The notes: a model not told the origin generated them from the sequence alone. Numbered from the stretch's first letter, positions 43,034 through 52,427 are shown. The stretch: DNA of 64,000 nt from Candidatus Obscuribacterales bacterium (GCA_021732025.1 JAKFVU010000012.1:1-64000), one strand, 5' to 3'. Translations and numbers: made by a program.

Positions 43034-43975
43034 TCAGTGATTTTTCTTTTTCTTCTGTCGCAGCACCAAATTTTCTTTGATGCCTTTGAGGCACTCACCC
43101 GCGAGTTCAGGTCTAGCACCAGGATATTTTTTAGTCAGATCAATGGCACTCTGGTACTCAGCGTCAGAAAGATCATATTGTGCGCGGTGCATATAACACT
43201 TTGCCAATACTCCATGCAACTCCGGCCAAACCCAATGGAGAGTAGGATGCTTGCCCGTTTCTAGCAACATTGTTTTTGTCATCTTCTCGCTTTCGGCCCA
43301 GCGATTTTGACTAACAAAAATTCCCAACAACATGACTTGATCAGCAACCAAACTATTGAGCTTTTTAGGCGTATCGGCATTTTTTTGACGCTCAATAGAA
43401 GTGCTGATGAAGCGAGATGCTTCAGCGAAGTCGGCATGGTAAAGCGAATAAGTAGCAAGCTGGCGATACGAATCGCTAATACTGGGGTGGTTCGGGTCAA
43501 TCTTAAGGCGCAGTTGCAGGGCATGGAGATGAAGCTCTTTGCCGTCTGGGGTCTTCTTCGCCAACTTTAGATACGACTCAGCTAAATCGTCCAAATCGAT
43601 CATAAGTTCAGGATCTTTCTTCATTTGCTCTGGGGTGAGCTTGAGAGCCGCTAGGTAGACAGCATTGGTTTGTTTCAAGCTGCCCTGTTCTAAGGTAAGG
43701 CGAGCAATTCGCACCTTGCTGCGAAAGACCAAAGGATCTTGCGAATTTACAGGAGCATCGCTGATTTGGCCATAGGTTTGCTTTGCTTTATTGATCTGAC
43801 CTTGGGTCTCATAAGAGCCAGCCTGCTGGAACAAATCTCGATTAGATAGAGCAAATGAAGGCGCAAAAGAGAAAGATAAAACAAAGGATAACGATGTTAA
43901 CAGAGCATAAAAATAGTTTCGCAAATCGTTGTTACCGTGAACCGTGGCACAAACAAGAATATTGTATTCGGTCAC
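43034..43975 (-). CDS. Secreted TPR-repeat protein
   Basis: The 313-residue protein starts at GTG 43975, with an AAGAGG ribosome-binding site. Its N-terminus carries an uncleaved or cleaved hydrophobic segment (ALLTSLSFVLSFSFAPSFA, about residues 24-42). The rest is helical with TPR-like periodicity, for example FQQAGSYETQGQINKAKQTY near residue 49, RQLATYSLYHADFAEASRFI, and LAKCYMHRAQYDLSDAEYQS near the end. TPR domains mediate protein-protein contacts. The partner is unknown. Confidence 0.75.
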   Translation of the reverse strand: MTEYNILVCATVHGNNDLRNYFYALLTSLSFVLSFSFAPSFALSNRDLFQQAGSYETQGQINKAKQTYGQISDAPVNSQDPLVFRSKVRIARLTLEQGSLKQTNAVYLAALKLTPEQMKKDPELMIDLDDLAESYLKLAKKTPDGKELHLHALQLRLKIDPNHPSISDSYRQLATYSLYHADFAEASRFISTSIERQKNADTPKKLNSLVADQVMLLGIFVSQNRWAESEKMTKTMLLETGKHPTLHWVWPELHGVLAKCYMHRAQYDLSDAEYQSAIDLTKKYPGARPELAGECLKGIKENLVLRQKKKKNH

Positions 43976-44059
43976 CTTATTGCCTCTTGGCTGCTAGTAA
44001 ATAACCAGCGGCTAGATATTCCGGTTATGCTATTAAGGCATTGATGGAGAGGTTTTTTT

Positions 44060-45025
44060 ATGGCGACTTTATTAGAACAATTGCGGCAAATGACCAAAGT
44101 AGTGGCCGATACCGGCGAATTTGAGTCAATGGTCAAGTACAAACCACAGGACAGTACGACCAACCCATCTCTAATCATGGCCGCAGCCAAGTTACCAGCC
44201 TACGGCGCTCTAATTGACAGTGTTATCGCCGACGCCAAAGCCGAACTAGGCAAAGACGCCGACAAAAAGACCGTCGCCGAAAAAGCATTTAGCCACTTGG
44301 CAGTTGCCTTTGGCAAGAAAATCTTAGAGATAGTGCCTGGTCGCGTCTCTACCGAAATCGACGCCCGCTTGTCATACGATAGCGAAGCAACAATCAAACA
44401 AGCCCGCGAAATAATCGCGCTCTACGAAAAAGATGGCTACACCCGCGAACGTGTTTTGATCAAAATTGCCTCCACTTGGGAAGGTATCAAAGCTGCTGAG
44501 ACCTTAGAGAAAGAAGGCATTCACTGCAATATGACTCTATTGTTCGGAATGCACCAAGCCATTGCTTGTGCCGAAGCCAAAGTCACCCTGATTTCACCAT
44601 TCGTCGGTCGCATCTTAGACTGGTACAAAAAAGATACTGGCAAAGATTACACAGCAGCTGAAGATCCAGGCGTCAAATCAGTAACTGCCATTTACAACTA
44701 CTACAAAAAATTCGACTACAAGACCGTTGTAATGGGCGCCAGCTTCCGCAACATGGGCGAAATTACCGAGCTTGCTGGTTGTGATTTGCTGACAATCTCA
44801 CCGAAGCTCTTAGAAGAACTCGCTTCGAATGAAGGCGACTTGCCGCGCAAATTAGATGCTGCTGCTGCTCAGAAAATGAACATCGAACGCATCGAGATGA
44901 ATAAAGAAATCTTCGAAAAAATGCATGCTGAAGATCGCATGGCCAACGAAAAACTGAAAGAAGGCATCGAAGGTTTCAGCGCAGCGTTAGTTGATTTGGA
45001 AAAGCTGTTAGCTGAAAAAGTCTAG
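44060..45025 (+). CDS. tal: Transaldolase
   Basis: Transaldolase transfers dihydroxyacetone between sugar phosphates in the pentose phosphate pathway. The family blocks [13 protein letters not shown] near residue 31, [25 protein letters not shown] with the Schiff-base Lys135, and [14 protein letters not shown] are all present. At 321 residues it is the TalA/TalB length. The start ATG 44060 has GGAGAGG about eight bases upstream. A 15-bp hairpin follows the stop. Confidence 0.95.
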   Translation: MATLLEQLRQMTKVVADTGEFESMVKYKPQDSTTNPSLIMAAAKLPAYGALIDSVIADAKAELGKDADKKTVAEKAFSHLAVAFGKKILEIVPGRVSTEIDARLSYDSEATIKQAREIIALYEKDGYTRERVLIKIASTWEGIKAAETLEKEGIHCNMTLLFGMHQAIACAEAKVTLISPFVGRILDWYKKDTGKDYTAAEDPGVKSVTAIYNYYKKFDYKTVVMGASFRNMGEITELAGCDLLTISPKLLEELASNEGDLPRKLDAAAAQKMNIERIEMNKEIFEKMHAEDRMANEKLKEGIEGFSAALVDLEKLLAEKV

Positions 45026-45048
45026 CCCTAAGCTTGTTTCGACAATCA

Positions 45049-45087
45049 GCACTTTTGGCTAAATTCATTTTCTTTAGCCAAAAGTGC
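45049..45087 (+). terminator. Long hairpin after transaldolase (terminator or mRNA stabiliser)
   Basis: GCACTTTTGGCTAAA/TTTAGCCAAAAGTGC is a perfect 15-bp stem with a 9-base loop, 23 bases after the tal stop. No T tract follows (GCGTTCG), so it may not be a rho-independent terminator. It may protect the tal transcript from 3' exonucleases. Confidence 0.6.
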
Positions 45088-45186
45088 GCGTTCGTGGCTC
45101 CAACCTGTCATAGTGAAGGTACATTCGGCTGATCTCAGATTGACTACTCAGCTAAACCGTTTGTCCCTCAGACCTGCGGTTAGCAC

Positions 45187-45903
45187 ATGAGCACTAAAAA
45201 CAATCTCCTCCTTGCCAGCTTACCTTTAGAAGTATCAGCAGACATAATTAAGGCCTCAGAGTTTGTGCACTACGATCTCAGAGATAAGGTCGTTCAGCCA
45301 GATGAGCCAATTGAGTTCATTCACTTCATTGAAAGTGGAGTGATGTCACTGCTGAAGATAATGGAAGATGGGTCTGCCGTCGAGTTAGCAACCATCGGCA
45401 ACGAAGGTATGCTGGATATCCCTGTCGCGTTAGATATACACAGCATTTCAGCTCTAGTAATGTGCCAGGTCGAATCATCTGCTTGGCGCATACCAAAAGC
45501 TGATTTCAACAAACTCAAGAAAACAGCTCCATCGCTGGTACAGTTGAGTCTACGCTATGCCATGGTTCTCTTTGAGCAAATTGCCTTGACCACTGGATGC
45601 AACCAGACACACTCTGTCGACAAACGTTGCGCAAAATGGATTCTTCTCACTCACGATCGCAGCGAAAGCAGTACTTTTCCTATGACTCAGGAGTTCTTAG
45701 CGAACATGCTAGGCATCTCTCGCACTATCGTTAATGCAACTGCAGTAAAGTTATCGGAACGGAAGATTATTTCGTACGTGAGAGGCAAAATCACTATTCT
45801 GGATCGCTTGGCTCTCGAAGCCGAGTCTTGCAATTGCTATACGGCTTTGGGTTTGCTCTATAAAAATTCGATGGTCGCAGGGGATCCTCTTGCCTCTTAC
45901 TGA
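45187..45903 (+). CDS. Crp/Fnr-family transcriptional regulator
   Basis: The 238-residue protein has an N-terminal cyclic-nucleotide-binding-like barrel (FIESGVMSLLKIMEDGSAVE and IGNEGMLDIPV) and a C-terminal Crp-type helix-turn-helix, FPMTQEFLANMLGISRTIVN. The cap phosphate-binding arginine/glutamate pair of true CRP is not evident, and no FNR cysteine cluster is seen, so the ligand is unclear. It is transcribed alone. Its TGA stop overlaps the first base of a 17-bp tandem repeat. Confidence 0.88.
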   Translation: MSTKNNLLLASLPLEVSADIIKASEFVHYDLRDKVVQPDEPIEFIHFIESGVMSLLKIMEDGSAVELATIGNEGMLDIPVALDIHSISALVMCQVESSAWRIPKADFNKLKKTAPSLVQLSLRYAMVLFEQIALTTGCNQTHSVDKRCAKWILLTHDRSESSTFPMTQEFLANMLGISRTIVNATAVKLSERKIISYVRGKITILDRLALEAESCNCYTALGLLYKNSMVAGDPLASY

Positions 45904-46017
45904 CTAATTTTGACTACTAACTAATTTTGACTATTCACTAATTTCGACTACTCACTAATTTTGACTACTCACTAATTTTGACTACTCACTAATTTTGACT
46001 ATTCACTAATTTTGACT
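45902..46017. repeat. 17-bp tandem repeat, about seven copies
   Basis: The unit TTTTGACTACTCACTAA is repeated with small changes (AACTAA, ATTCACTAA, TTTCGACT). The array fills the gap between the convergent Crp-family and patatin genes and contains the stop codons of both. Because 17 is not a multiple of three, the array has stops in several frames. Confidence 0.9.
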
Positions 46018-47012
46018 TCGTCGGCAACTATGGCGGAACCGCGTTTGCCTGTGGCCAATCGTTCACGAACCTCGTGCTCGGCCCCGTGCGCCGCCTCTTC
46101 TCCAGCTTGAATAGCCGCTTTCAAGATTTCGGCATCAGAGGTGAGATAGGGCACTTCGCTTACTTTGGGATAAATCAAGACGTCAGAATTGGCCACTTGC
46201 GGTTTATCGGCATGAGCCAACATAATGTCGGCAACGCGTCCAGCCACCTGCATCTTTGAGCGAAAAAGTTCTTTTGAAACAGGCTTCAACTCAGAGTCTA
46301 CAAGCGTTGCCAAAACAAGGTCGGGATTAAAACTCTTAGCCACGAGAGACGGCAAATTGGCTTTCAATCCACCGTCGACATAAAGGTGATCATCCATTTC
46401 AACTGGTTGCGACATAATAGGCACGCAATTACTAGCACGCACAGCTGTAGGCAAATCACCCTTAGTCAGCACCACAGTGCTACCATCGACTAAATCGGTA
46501 ACGACACTCGCGAATGGAATTTTCAATTGCTCAAAAGTTGGTGGCAAGTGTTTTGCCAAATACTTTTCAAAACTCTTGCCCGTAGTTAAACCAGCATAGG
46601 GCTTACCTTTTACAGCGTGGGCAAGAGGAGCAAGGGGTGCTGTGATAATGCGTCTCCAGATACCTTTATACATGCTGTGCTGCAACTCGCCACTAAGAAA
46701 AAGTGTTTCAATTTTATCGACCGGCATGCCCGAGCAATAAAGAGCACCGATAGTTGCCCCCATACTGGTACCGACAATGGCGTCAACCGCAATATTATGC
46801 TGCTCAAGATAGCGCAGCACGCCTATTTCAGCCACAGCCTTACAGCCGCCTCCAGATAAAGCTAAAACAAGGCGAGGTCTGGTTTCGGCAATAGACTCGG
46901 CAGCCCAAACGCTGCTACTAAATGGTCCTAACAAAGACAAAATCATTATTGATTTTAGAATGAAGAGTGCCCTAAAACCAACAAAAAAAATTGTGCTGCG
47001 GTACGTCTTCAT
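45999..47012 (-). CDS. Patatin-like phospholipase
   Basis: The protein carries a hydrophobic N-terminal segment (about residues 6-35, ending SVWAAES) and a patatin domain: the oxyanion loop LSGGGCKAVAEIGVL, the nucleophile elbow GTSMGATIG (Ser) and the catalytic DGG in LYVDGGLKANLPS. The pattern is that of NTE/RssA-like serine lipases that cleave phospholipid acyl esters. ATG 47012 was chosen because it gives a compact signal sequence. GTG 47069 and other upstream starts in the same frame are possible. The 3' end and stop codon lie inside the 17-bp tandem repeat array. Confidence 0.9.
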   Translation of the reverse strand: MKTYRSTIFFVGFRALFILKSIMILSLLGPFSSSVWAAESIAETRPRLVLALSGGGCKAVAEIGVLRYLEQHNIAVDAIVGTSMGATIGALYCSGMPVDKIETLFLSGELQHSMYKGIWRRIITAPLAPLAHAVKGKPYAGLTTGKSFEKYLAKHLPPTFEQLKIPFASVVTDLVDGSTVVLTKGDLPTAVRASNCVPIMSQPVEMDDHLYVDGGLKANLPSLVAKSFNPDLVLATLVDSELKPVSKELFRSKMQVAGRVADIMLAHADKPQVANSDVLIYPKVSEVPYLTSDAEILKAAIQAGEEAAHGAEHEVRERLATGKRGSAIVADEVKISE

Positions 47013-47137
47013 CAATGCAATTGGTTTCTTCACAATGCACCCGCTTAGAGGAATTACTAATCGTTGCACGTAGACTAAATGCTACATAATTAGTTCCATG
47101 ACCGAATGGAACTCTAAGCTGTCTTGTCCATCAAATT

Positions 47138-47560
47138 TCAATATAACTTAGAAGTGACACAAGTAGAAGCGACTGCTCTACTCAAATGTCTGGCAATGTG
47201 GTGCACTAAACTTCTCGAATTAAAATCATGAGCTTTGATAATTCCCTGACCACCAAGCATGTGAATCTCTGCTGCAACGTCTTGCAGGGCTTCATCAGTC
47301 AACCCACCGCTTACATCACAACAGATAAAAGGAGTATCGCTGTGCTCATTACCTGACTTTATAGAGCGTAGATGATCTAATACACTGATTTTCTTAGTGC
47401 CAACATGCGGCTGGCAAAGTACCACATCATACTTACTGCTACGCAACGCAGTCAGCGCTGATTTAAGGTTAGGCACCACATCAACGGAATGCTGCTGTTT
47501 GCGCAAACCATTTGTAGCCGTTTCAGCATCAGGACTGTCAAAAATTGCCAAAATTTTCAT
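47138..47560 (-). CDS. Receiver-domain-like protein lacking the phosphoacceptor Asp
   Basis: The 140-residue protein looks like a lone CheY/REC fold: MKILAIFDSPDAETATNGLR, LKSALTALRSSKYDVVLCQP, a later IKAHDF with the conserved Lys, and a C-terminal helix. At the end of strand 3, where DxxMP is expected, the sequence is VVLCQPHVG, so Gln or Cys replaces the phosphoacceptor Asp. It is probably a pseudo-receiver that works by binding rather than phosphorylation. Two acidic residues (D8, D11) remain near strand 1. Confidence 0.7.
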   Translation of the reverse strand: MKILAIFDSPDAETATNGLRKQQHSVDVVPNLKSALTALRSSKYDVVLCQPHVGTKKISVLDHLRSIKSGNEHSDTPFICCDVSGGLTDEALQDVAAEIHMLGGQGIIKAHDFNSRSLVHHIARHLSRAVASTCVTSKLY

Positions 47561-47770
47561 TCTAATACTCCGAACTGATTCAGCTTGCCTCTAGACACAG
47601 TTCATGAGATTTAGTTCCCGGTAATGCAAAACTTTAAATTAGCAAAATCAAGCGCTGGCCTAACGTCCAAGTGCTACCTCAGGCAAGAACCCGGTCTCGT
47701 CCGGAACATTTAGGGACGAAATTTGTCTTCAATAACATCGCAAGACTGTGGCAACCTAGGTAAAAGCAAC

Positions 47771-47992
47771 ATGAAAAGAGAGAAGGCACCAGACAAAGTT
47801 TCTTACTACGATTTGTTAGAGGCCTTGCGCTTCCAGTTGGCTGTCAATCCAGCGGCTGAAAAATTGAGCACCGTCAATCTAATGCGCAGCTTGGCCATGA
47901 AACAATCATTAGTGGAACAGCAATTGGCCGATCAGTGGATTGTCTATTACACCTACACAACAGATTCAGATGACTCACACGCGGATGCCTGA
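47771..47992 (+). CDS. Small hypothetical protein
   Basis: From ATG 47771 the frame encodes about 73 residues (MKREKAPDKVSYYDLLEALR at the start), with a helix-rich centre and an acidic end (DSDDSHADA). A TTG at 47723 would add 16 residues. It is soluble, without a signal peptide. No family is recognised. It converges with the DJ-1/PfpI gene, 20 bases away. Confidence 0.55.
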   Translation: MKREKAPDKVSYYDLLEALRFQLAVNPAAEKLSTVNLMRSLAMKQSLVEQQLADQWIVYYTYTTDSDDSHADA

Positions 47993-48012
47993 GGGTACCA
48001 ACTGGCCCTCCA

Positions 48013-48714
48013 TTAGGCAACTAGTCGTTTGACTACGGCCTCTCCTACTGCCTGAGCGCTACTAGGATTCTGCCCCGTAATCAAATTGCCATCCTCTACG
48101 ATGTGTGTCGCAAACGGTATCGCCGACTTACTATAGACGGCTCCCTTGTTTTGCAACTCATCTTCAAGGTTGTAAGGAACAGCAAAATCTCGTTTCACTA
48201 AAATTTCTTCCTGCCAGGAAAATCCAGTCAGGTTCTTATCTGTTACCAGGTAACTGCCATCGTTTAGCTGAACATCTAACAAACCAGAAGGGCCGTGGCA
48301 AACAGCCGAGACAAGCTTGCCCGCATCATAAAAATCGGCAATTAGACTCGCCATTTGTTCTGAATGGAAATCAAACATAACACCATGACCACCAGTTAGA
48401 TACACGGCATCGAACTCTGAAGCACTTAGATCAGATACTTTTGCAGAGTGTGATAGTAGGTCCATAAAGCCGCGATCTAAGTAGCGCTTTGACACGGCAC
48501 TCTTCAGCCCGATAGCGTCACCTAATTCACTAAGCAACAAACTCTCAGGATCGATGGGAACTTTTCCTCCTGAAGGACTGGCAACAACCAAAGAAAAGCC
48601 CGCTGCTTCGGCTACATCGTAGAAATGTACAAGCTCGCTAAACCAAAGCCCAGTGCGGTATCCAACTTTTTCATACTGATCGACATTGGTCACTATGATG
48701 AGAATTTTTGACAT
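48013..48714 (-). CDS. DJ-1/PfpI-family protein (Hsp31-like)
   Basis: The start ATG 48714 has a GAGGACAG ribosome-binding site; a frame extension to 48789 is not needed. The 233-residue protein has the class I glutamine-amidotransferase-like fold: AVYLTGGHGVMFDF, the nucleophile elbow SAVCHGPSGLL (Cys) and a TGQNPSSA segment near the end. This is the pattern of Hsp31/YajL/PfpI-type proteins with glyoxalase III or protein-repair activity. The role here is likely stress-related. Confidence 0.88.
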   Translation of the reverse strand: MSKILIIVTNVDQYEKVGYRTGLWFSELVHFYDVAEAAGFSLVVASPSGGKVPIDPESLLLSELGDAIGLKSAVSKRYLDRGFMDLLSHSAKVSDLSASEFDAVYLTGGHGVMFDFHSEQMASLIADFYDAGKLVSAVCHGPSGLLDVQLNDGSYLVTDKNLTGFSWQEEILVKRDFAVPYNLEDELQNKGAVYSKSAIPFATHIVEDGNLITGQNPSSAQAVGEAVVKRLVA

Positions 48715-48945
48715 TTTTCTGTCCTCGCAGCCTTGATACTGAGCCTCACTAATAAGCTGCGCGACCGTTAATAGGCCAATTGGTTCCAAAAAATTTACTA
48801 CAACTCATATTCTTCATATGGCGCCAGGCCCGCTTGGAGGCCCATTCGCAGTAATTGGAAACTTTACTAATCTATAGGAAGACCCACTTTGGAATCATTT
48901 CTGCCAAACTGACGTCACTAGATTGAGTCAGCGCTGGAGATAACG

Positions 48946-49485
48946 ATGAACAATATTGGAAAGCTTCTAGTCTGCGGATTTCTGTCCGCGAGTGTTCTTC
49001 CAGCCCTTGCTTTAGACAACACATCTATGAAAAAAAGCGCCTTCGTTCATGAGACAAAAGTCATCTCAGCACCTTTAAACACCGTCTGGGAAGCAGTCAA
49101 AGCGCAGAAAATCAATGACCCAGTTAACCGTCACGTCCTCTCAACCAGTGGCCCAGTTAGCGTAGTTGAAGAGACTTTCAATCATGTGCCTGTGCTTGGA
49201 ACAGTAACCTGCCAATACACGCAGCACGAATTGCCAGGCAACAAACTTGAATACAAGATGACAAACTCTAACAAGTTCGTCGCCTTTGAAGGCGAATGGA
49301 AGTTGACAAAATTGGCTGATGGTCAAACATCTGTCACTCTAAGCTCTTTTGTAGATAGTGGTTTAAAATTGCCTTTTGCCGACAAAATCACACGCATGAG
49401 TACAAAGAAGTCGGTCACAGCTCGCCTCACTGAAATCGAGCAGTGGGTAGACAAAGACAAAAAATCACACATTGCGGCCAAATAA
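48946..49485 (+). CDS. Secreted SRPBCC-fold protein
   Basis: The 179-residue protein has a signal peptide (MNNIGKLLVCGFLSASVLPA, cleaved near residue 22) and a START/Bet v1-like domain: VISAPLNTVWEAVKAQ, then KLEYKMTNSNKFVAFEGEW, and a C-terminal helix LTEIEQWVD. This resembles polyketide-cyclase/SRPBCC proteins that bind hydrophobic ligands. Export to the periplasm is less common for this fold. It converges with the glutathionylspermidine-synthase-like gene. Confidence 0.75.
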   Translation: MNNIGKLLVCGFLSASVLPALALDNTSMKKSAFVHETKVISAPLNTVWEAVKAQKINDPVNRHVLSTSGPVSVVEETFNHVPVLGTVTCQYTQHELPGNKLEYKMTNSNKFVAFEGEWKLTKLADGQTSVTLSSFVDSGLKLPFADKITRMSTKKSVTARLTEIEQWVDKDKKSHIAAK

Positions 49486-49499
49486 AAACAGACTTCAAA

Positions 49500-50744
49500 C
49501 TAGGCTACGAAATGCGGTACGAACAATGCTTTGCGCCCTGTGATTTTGCTTTGATCAGCGCGTACAGCTAGACCAGCAGCACGACTGCCAACTATCCAGC
49601 TACCAATCAACAAATTGTAATTCTCAAATCTAGCCATGGGCTCGTATGCTTGTACGATAAAGCCGCGATGGCGAAACTCACCACTACTCTGTTCTCCGCG
49701 CAAAGAATCGCCAGGAAAAACAATTTCGATATTTGCTCCTTCTCTACCAAAAATTGCTTTGCGCACGTATGGTTTTTGGCACAGTTGAGCGGCAGCACTA
49801 TCGTGTTCAAAATATGTCTCAAGCAACAGCGGATGCTGCGGAAACATTTGCCAGAGTATAGCCAAACAAGCCTTAGAGCCAAGCAAGGCCTTCCAAGCTG
49901 GCTCAACAAAGACAGTCTGATTATTGAGCACATGGGGTAAGAAAAGAGCCTTTCCCTCACTGTTTAAGCGCTCCTCGTCTAAAAAAATCTGCTCCCACGG
50001 ATAAAGCTTAAACAGTGCTTGCACAGCACATTGTTCGCCATCATATATGACACCATTACTAGAGAGTTTCAAATCGTCTAAAACTAGAAGCTTGGCCATA
50101 AGACCAGCCACTTGAGCACAGCCGTAGAGATATTTGACAGTCTCAGCATCTTCGTCAGCATGACTATAATAGGCAAAGTGAATTCCGCTATTTGTCTCAG
50201 GCCAGGCAGACGGACTTAGGGCTGTCACCAAATTCTCTTGAATGAAATTGAACTGATCTGATAAAGACGGAATAAAGCTTGGCGAGCCCTCATGATTCTC
50301 GCTTTGCGCGCACATGGCTTGATACCAGGCCATCTGCAATACAGCAGCCTCAGGTAATCCGGTAGGCGTATCAAAGTTCAATTCAAAAAGCTTGATGCGG
50401 CTGCCATCAAAGGCTAAATCTAAGCGTCCGTACAAAGAGCGGTCTTGGCGCTGCCACGAATTGCGAATGGCCTGACGAAACGCTGGCGGAATTAGAAGTT
50501 TATCCATCAACTCATCAGAATTTGGCGCAGCACACACATGTGCCACCATAGCCAATGCTAACTCGTTAATTTCTTCAGTGGCTTTGGCAATAGCCTTTAC
50601 TTCATCCACAGAGAAGCGCAGACAAAAGGGCTCATCGAGAGCTTCAACCCAATAAGCGGGTTTTTCCAGAAGTGCGACATTAAAACCTAAATCGCGTGCT
50701 TCTTCACGCCAATCGGGGCGGCTTGAAAAATGAATACCCTGCAA
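49500..50744 (-). CDS. Glutathionylspermidine synthase-like ATP-grasp ligase (YgiC/YjfC type)
   Basis: The 414-residue protein (start TTG 50744) matches the C-terminal synthetase-like family: EEARDLGFNVALLEKPAYW near the N-terminus, IKLFELNFDTPTGLPEAAV in the middle and a basic KPYVRKAIFGREGANIEIV later, typical of ATP-grasp peptide ligases related to glutathionylspermidine synthase. The amidase half is absent. Substrates could be polyamines or peptides. A polyamine uptake operon is in the same window but far away (about 45 kb). Confidence 0.82.
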   Translation of the reverse strand: MQGIHFSSRPDWREEARDLGFNVALLEKPAYWVEALDEPFCLRFSVDEVKAIAKATEEINELALAMVAHVCAAPNSDELMDKLLIPPAFRQAIRNSWQRQDRSLYGRLDLAFDGSRIKLFELNFDTPTGLPEAAVLQMAWYQAMCAQSENHEGSPSFIPSLSDQFNFIQENLVTALSPSAWPETNSGIHFAYYSHADEDAETVKYLYGCAQVAGLMAKLLVLDDLKLSSNGVIYDGEQCAVQALFKLYPWEQIFLDEERLNSEGKALFLPHVLNNQTVFVEPAWKALLGSKACLAILWQMFPQHPLLLETYFEHDSAAAQLCQKPYVRKAIFGREGANIEIVFPGDSLRGEQSSGEFRHRGFIVQAYEPMARFENYNLLIGSWIVGSRAAGLAVRADQSKITGRKALFVPHFVA

Positions 50745-50782
50745 TTTTCACACCACGCTTAAACTAGAGTTCAAAGCCTGAG

Positions 50783-51277
50783 TTAACTGCCAAATCTTCT
50801 GGTCATGGCACTATAACTGCTGCCACTAAATATATCATCCATAACAGCGCCCACTTGCGCTGAATCTTTTGCCACTAAGCCTTCAGCCAGCTTAGTTGTG
50901 GTGGCAGCATCTAGACTGCGGGGGAGGCCAAGCTCCATCTGAAAGGCCATCTTGCTCCCGGCATCTGGTTTTACATGAGAAACGCCTTCAATTAACAGAT
51001 TGCGCATTGCATGTGGATGGGCCATCGCTTGGGCAGCCAGCTTAGTGCCGGCGACTTCAGCAACCATTGTGGCGCCCTTAACTGCAGCACCCTCAACAGC
51101 CAATTCGGTAGCTAACAAACCAGCCCCTGAGCGACCTTTGGTCATTGCCAGCACACCAACCGCCATAGAAGCTCCAGCTACCTTGTGATCTTTATATGCA
51201 TCTTCAAAGAAAGCAGCAACATTCGAATGCATGCTCGACTCTTTTGCACTGGCATCACTGGATTCAAGAATAGGCAT
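50783..51277 (-). CDS. Hypothetical Ala-rich protein
   Basis: The 164-residue protein starts at ATG 51277 with an AGGA ribosome-binding site. It is soluble and helical, with an Ala/Gly-rich central part (VGVLAMTKGRSGAGLLATEL) and a C-terminal Ser-rich end (FSGSSYSAMTRRFGS). No domain is recognised. It is 38 bases upstream of the ATP-grasp gene on the same strand and may share its transcript. Confidence 0.6.
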   Translation of the reverse strand: MPILESSDASAKESSMHSNVAAFFEDAYKDHKVAGASMAVGVLAMTKGRSGAGLLATELAVEGAAVKGATMVAEVAGTKLAAQAMAHPHAMRNLLIEGVSHVKPDAGSKMAFQMELGLPRSLDAATTTKLAEGLVAKDSAQVGAVMDDIFSGSSYSAMTRRFGS

Positions 51278-51391
51278 TGCTGGTCCTCATAAAGAAAATT
51301 GCGTTCTGCGGTGAACACTTTCACTTTATGGGCCAAATTTGGCAAATTGAGGGCGCCTCAGTGGGGAAACTACGAAGGTGCTTCTATATTT

Positions 51392-51685
51392 CTAGGCTTT
51401 CAACTCTTGTTCAGCGGCCAACCAATGGGCGACGTCTTGACCATGCACATGGGCTGCAGCTTGCCAGATTTCATAGGCACGGGCAGCCACCTGCTCGCGT
51501 GATGCTACAGCACTAGGGGCGACATAAGCAGAGACTGATTCAACTTCGGGAGTGATAGTGACAGTGCTAACAACTTGCTCTACCACGGTCGACAGGTTAG
51601 CCTCCGCAACTTTAGAAGCTTTAGCTTTTGAAGTTGTGGTCTTAACTGCTTTAGCTTTTGTTGTTTTATCTTTGGTAACTGTCAT
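51392..51685 (-). CDS. DUF2934-domain protein
   Basis: The 97-residue protein has a Lys/Thr/Ala-rich N-terminus (about residues 1-30) and ends with a DUF2934-like stretch: REQVAARAYEIWQAAAHVHG followed by HWLAAEQELKA. In that family the RAYEIW..HWL.AE pattern is the recognisable core. The function is unknown. ATG 51685 is the start. Confidence 0.7.
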   Translation of the reverse strand: MTVTKDKTTKAKAVKTTTSKAKASKVAEANLSTVVEQVVSTVTITPEVESVSAYVAPSAVASREQVAARAYEIWQAAAHVHGQDVAHWLAAEQELKA

Positions 51686-51960
51686 TTCAATCTAATCCTC
51701 ACTGGTGCATCGAACAATTTTAGACAAGGACCAATCTATATACAGAACGGAATATATACAAAGTAGGTGCCGTCACAAGTGTTCTTTTATCTGTGCAATA
51801 TTAGCAGCGACAGAAACGGATGTAATTGCTAAATGACCAGCTGCGTCGGCATTCAGCTTGATTCTAAAAATTCAGCAATAGAGTAATTTCTCTACACAAA
51901 AGGCGAATTGAGAACAAAAACTAGCCATCACCGGGAGTGTCATGTTCGGCACGAGAAAAC

Positions 51961-52311
51961 TCATGATTGCTTCTGTTTTCGTCTCTCTGGATATAGGAAC
52001 CGAAGCAAATGAGCGATTCTATCAAGCAATTGAGCTTGAATTTCAGAATCTTCTGCGCAAGAGGCAAGTTCATATTGACTAAAAAGCTTCGAGACCCGTT
52101 TACCATCCTTAGATACTATCGATAATGCCACGAAGAGGTCGTTGCTTTCGGGCAACCAGCTTGCCGTAATGCTCGGCAATTTTTCGTCTCGACAAATTCG
52201 CTGGATAGCATTTTCGACCCATGCAGTTCCTGCACTATCCAAATTTTTCATACTGCTACTACTACTCATACTGCTCACACTATCTGCACTACTACTGATT
52301 TGACTACTCAT
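51961..52311 (-). CDS. Hypothetical protein controlled by a putative ArsR operator
   Basis: The 116-residue protein starts at ATG 52311 with an AGGAT ribosome-binding site. The N-terminus is Ser-rich (SSADSVSSMSSSSSMKN), and the rest is a compact helical/beta domain (AWVENAIQRICRDEKLPSIT, then LFVALSIVSKDGKRVSKLFS). A promoter with TATAAT lies 44 bases upstream, and an inverted repeat just after it matches the one before the RRM gene. No family is recognised. Confidence 0.65.
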   Translation of the reverse strand: MSSQISSSADSVSSMSSSSSMKNLDSAGTAWVENAIQRICRDEKLPSITASWLPESNDLFVALSIVSKDGKRVSKLFSQYELASCAEDSEIQAQLLDRIAHLLRFLYPERRKQKQS

Positions 52312-52333
52312 ATCCTAAATGCGCAACTGCATA

Positions 52334-52351
52334 ATTGCGCAAGTACGCAAT
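52334..52351. promoter_or_regulatory. Operator-like inverted repeat, site A
   Basis: ATTGCG-CAAGTA-CGCAAT is an 18-base inverted repeat at the expected transcription start. The first 17 bases agree with site B at 15 positions. It is probably bound by the ArsR-type protein encoded next to it. Confidence 0.5.
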
Positions 52352-52354
52352 TAC

Positions 52355-52384
52355 ATTATAAGACAAGACACCAAATATTGGCAA
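52355..52384 (-). promoter_or_regulatory. Sigma70-type promoter of the 116-residue protein gene
   Basis: On the reverse strand: TTGCCA (-35, 52379-52384), an 18-base spacer and TATAAT (-10, 52355-52360). The operator-like repeat begins directly after the -10 box. Confidence 0.6.
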
Positions 52385-52427
52385 GGTTGCACCCTAGCCT
52401 TCAGAGTAATGACACAAATACAAAGGC

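Noticed and set aside
45902..46017. CRISPR-like array
   Set aside because: The units are 17 bases and directly adjacent, without variable spacers of uniform length; this is a simple tandem repeat.
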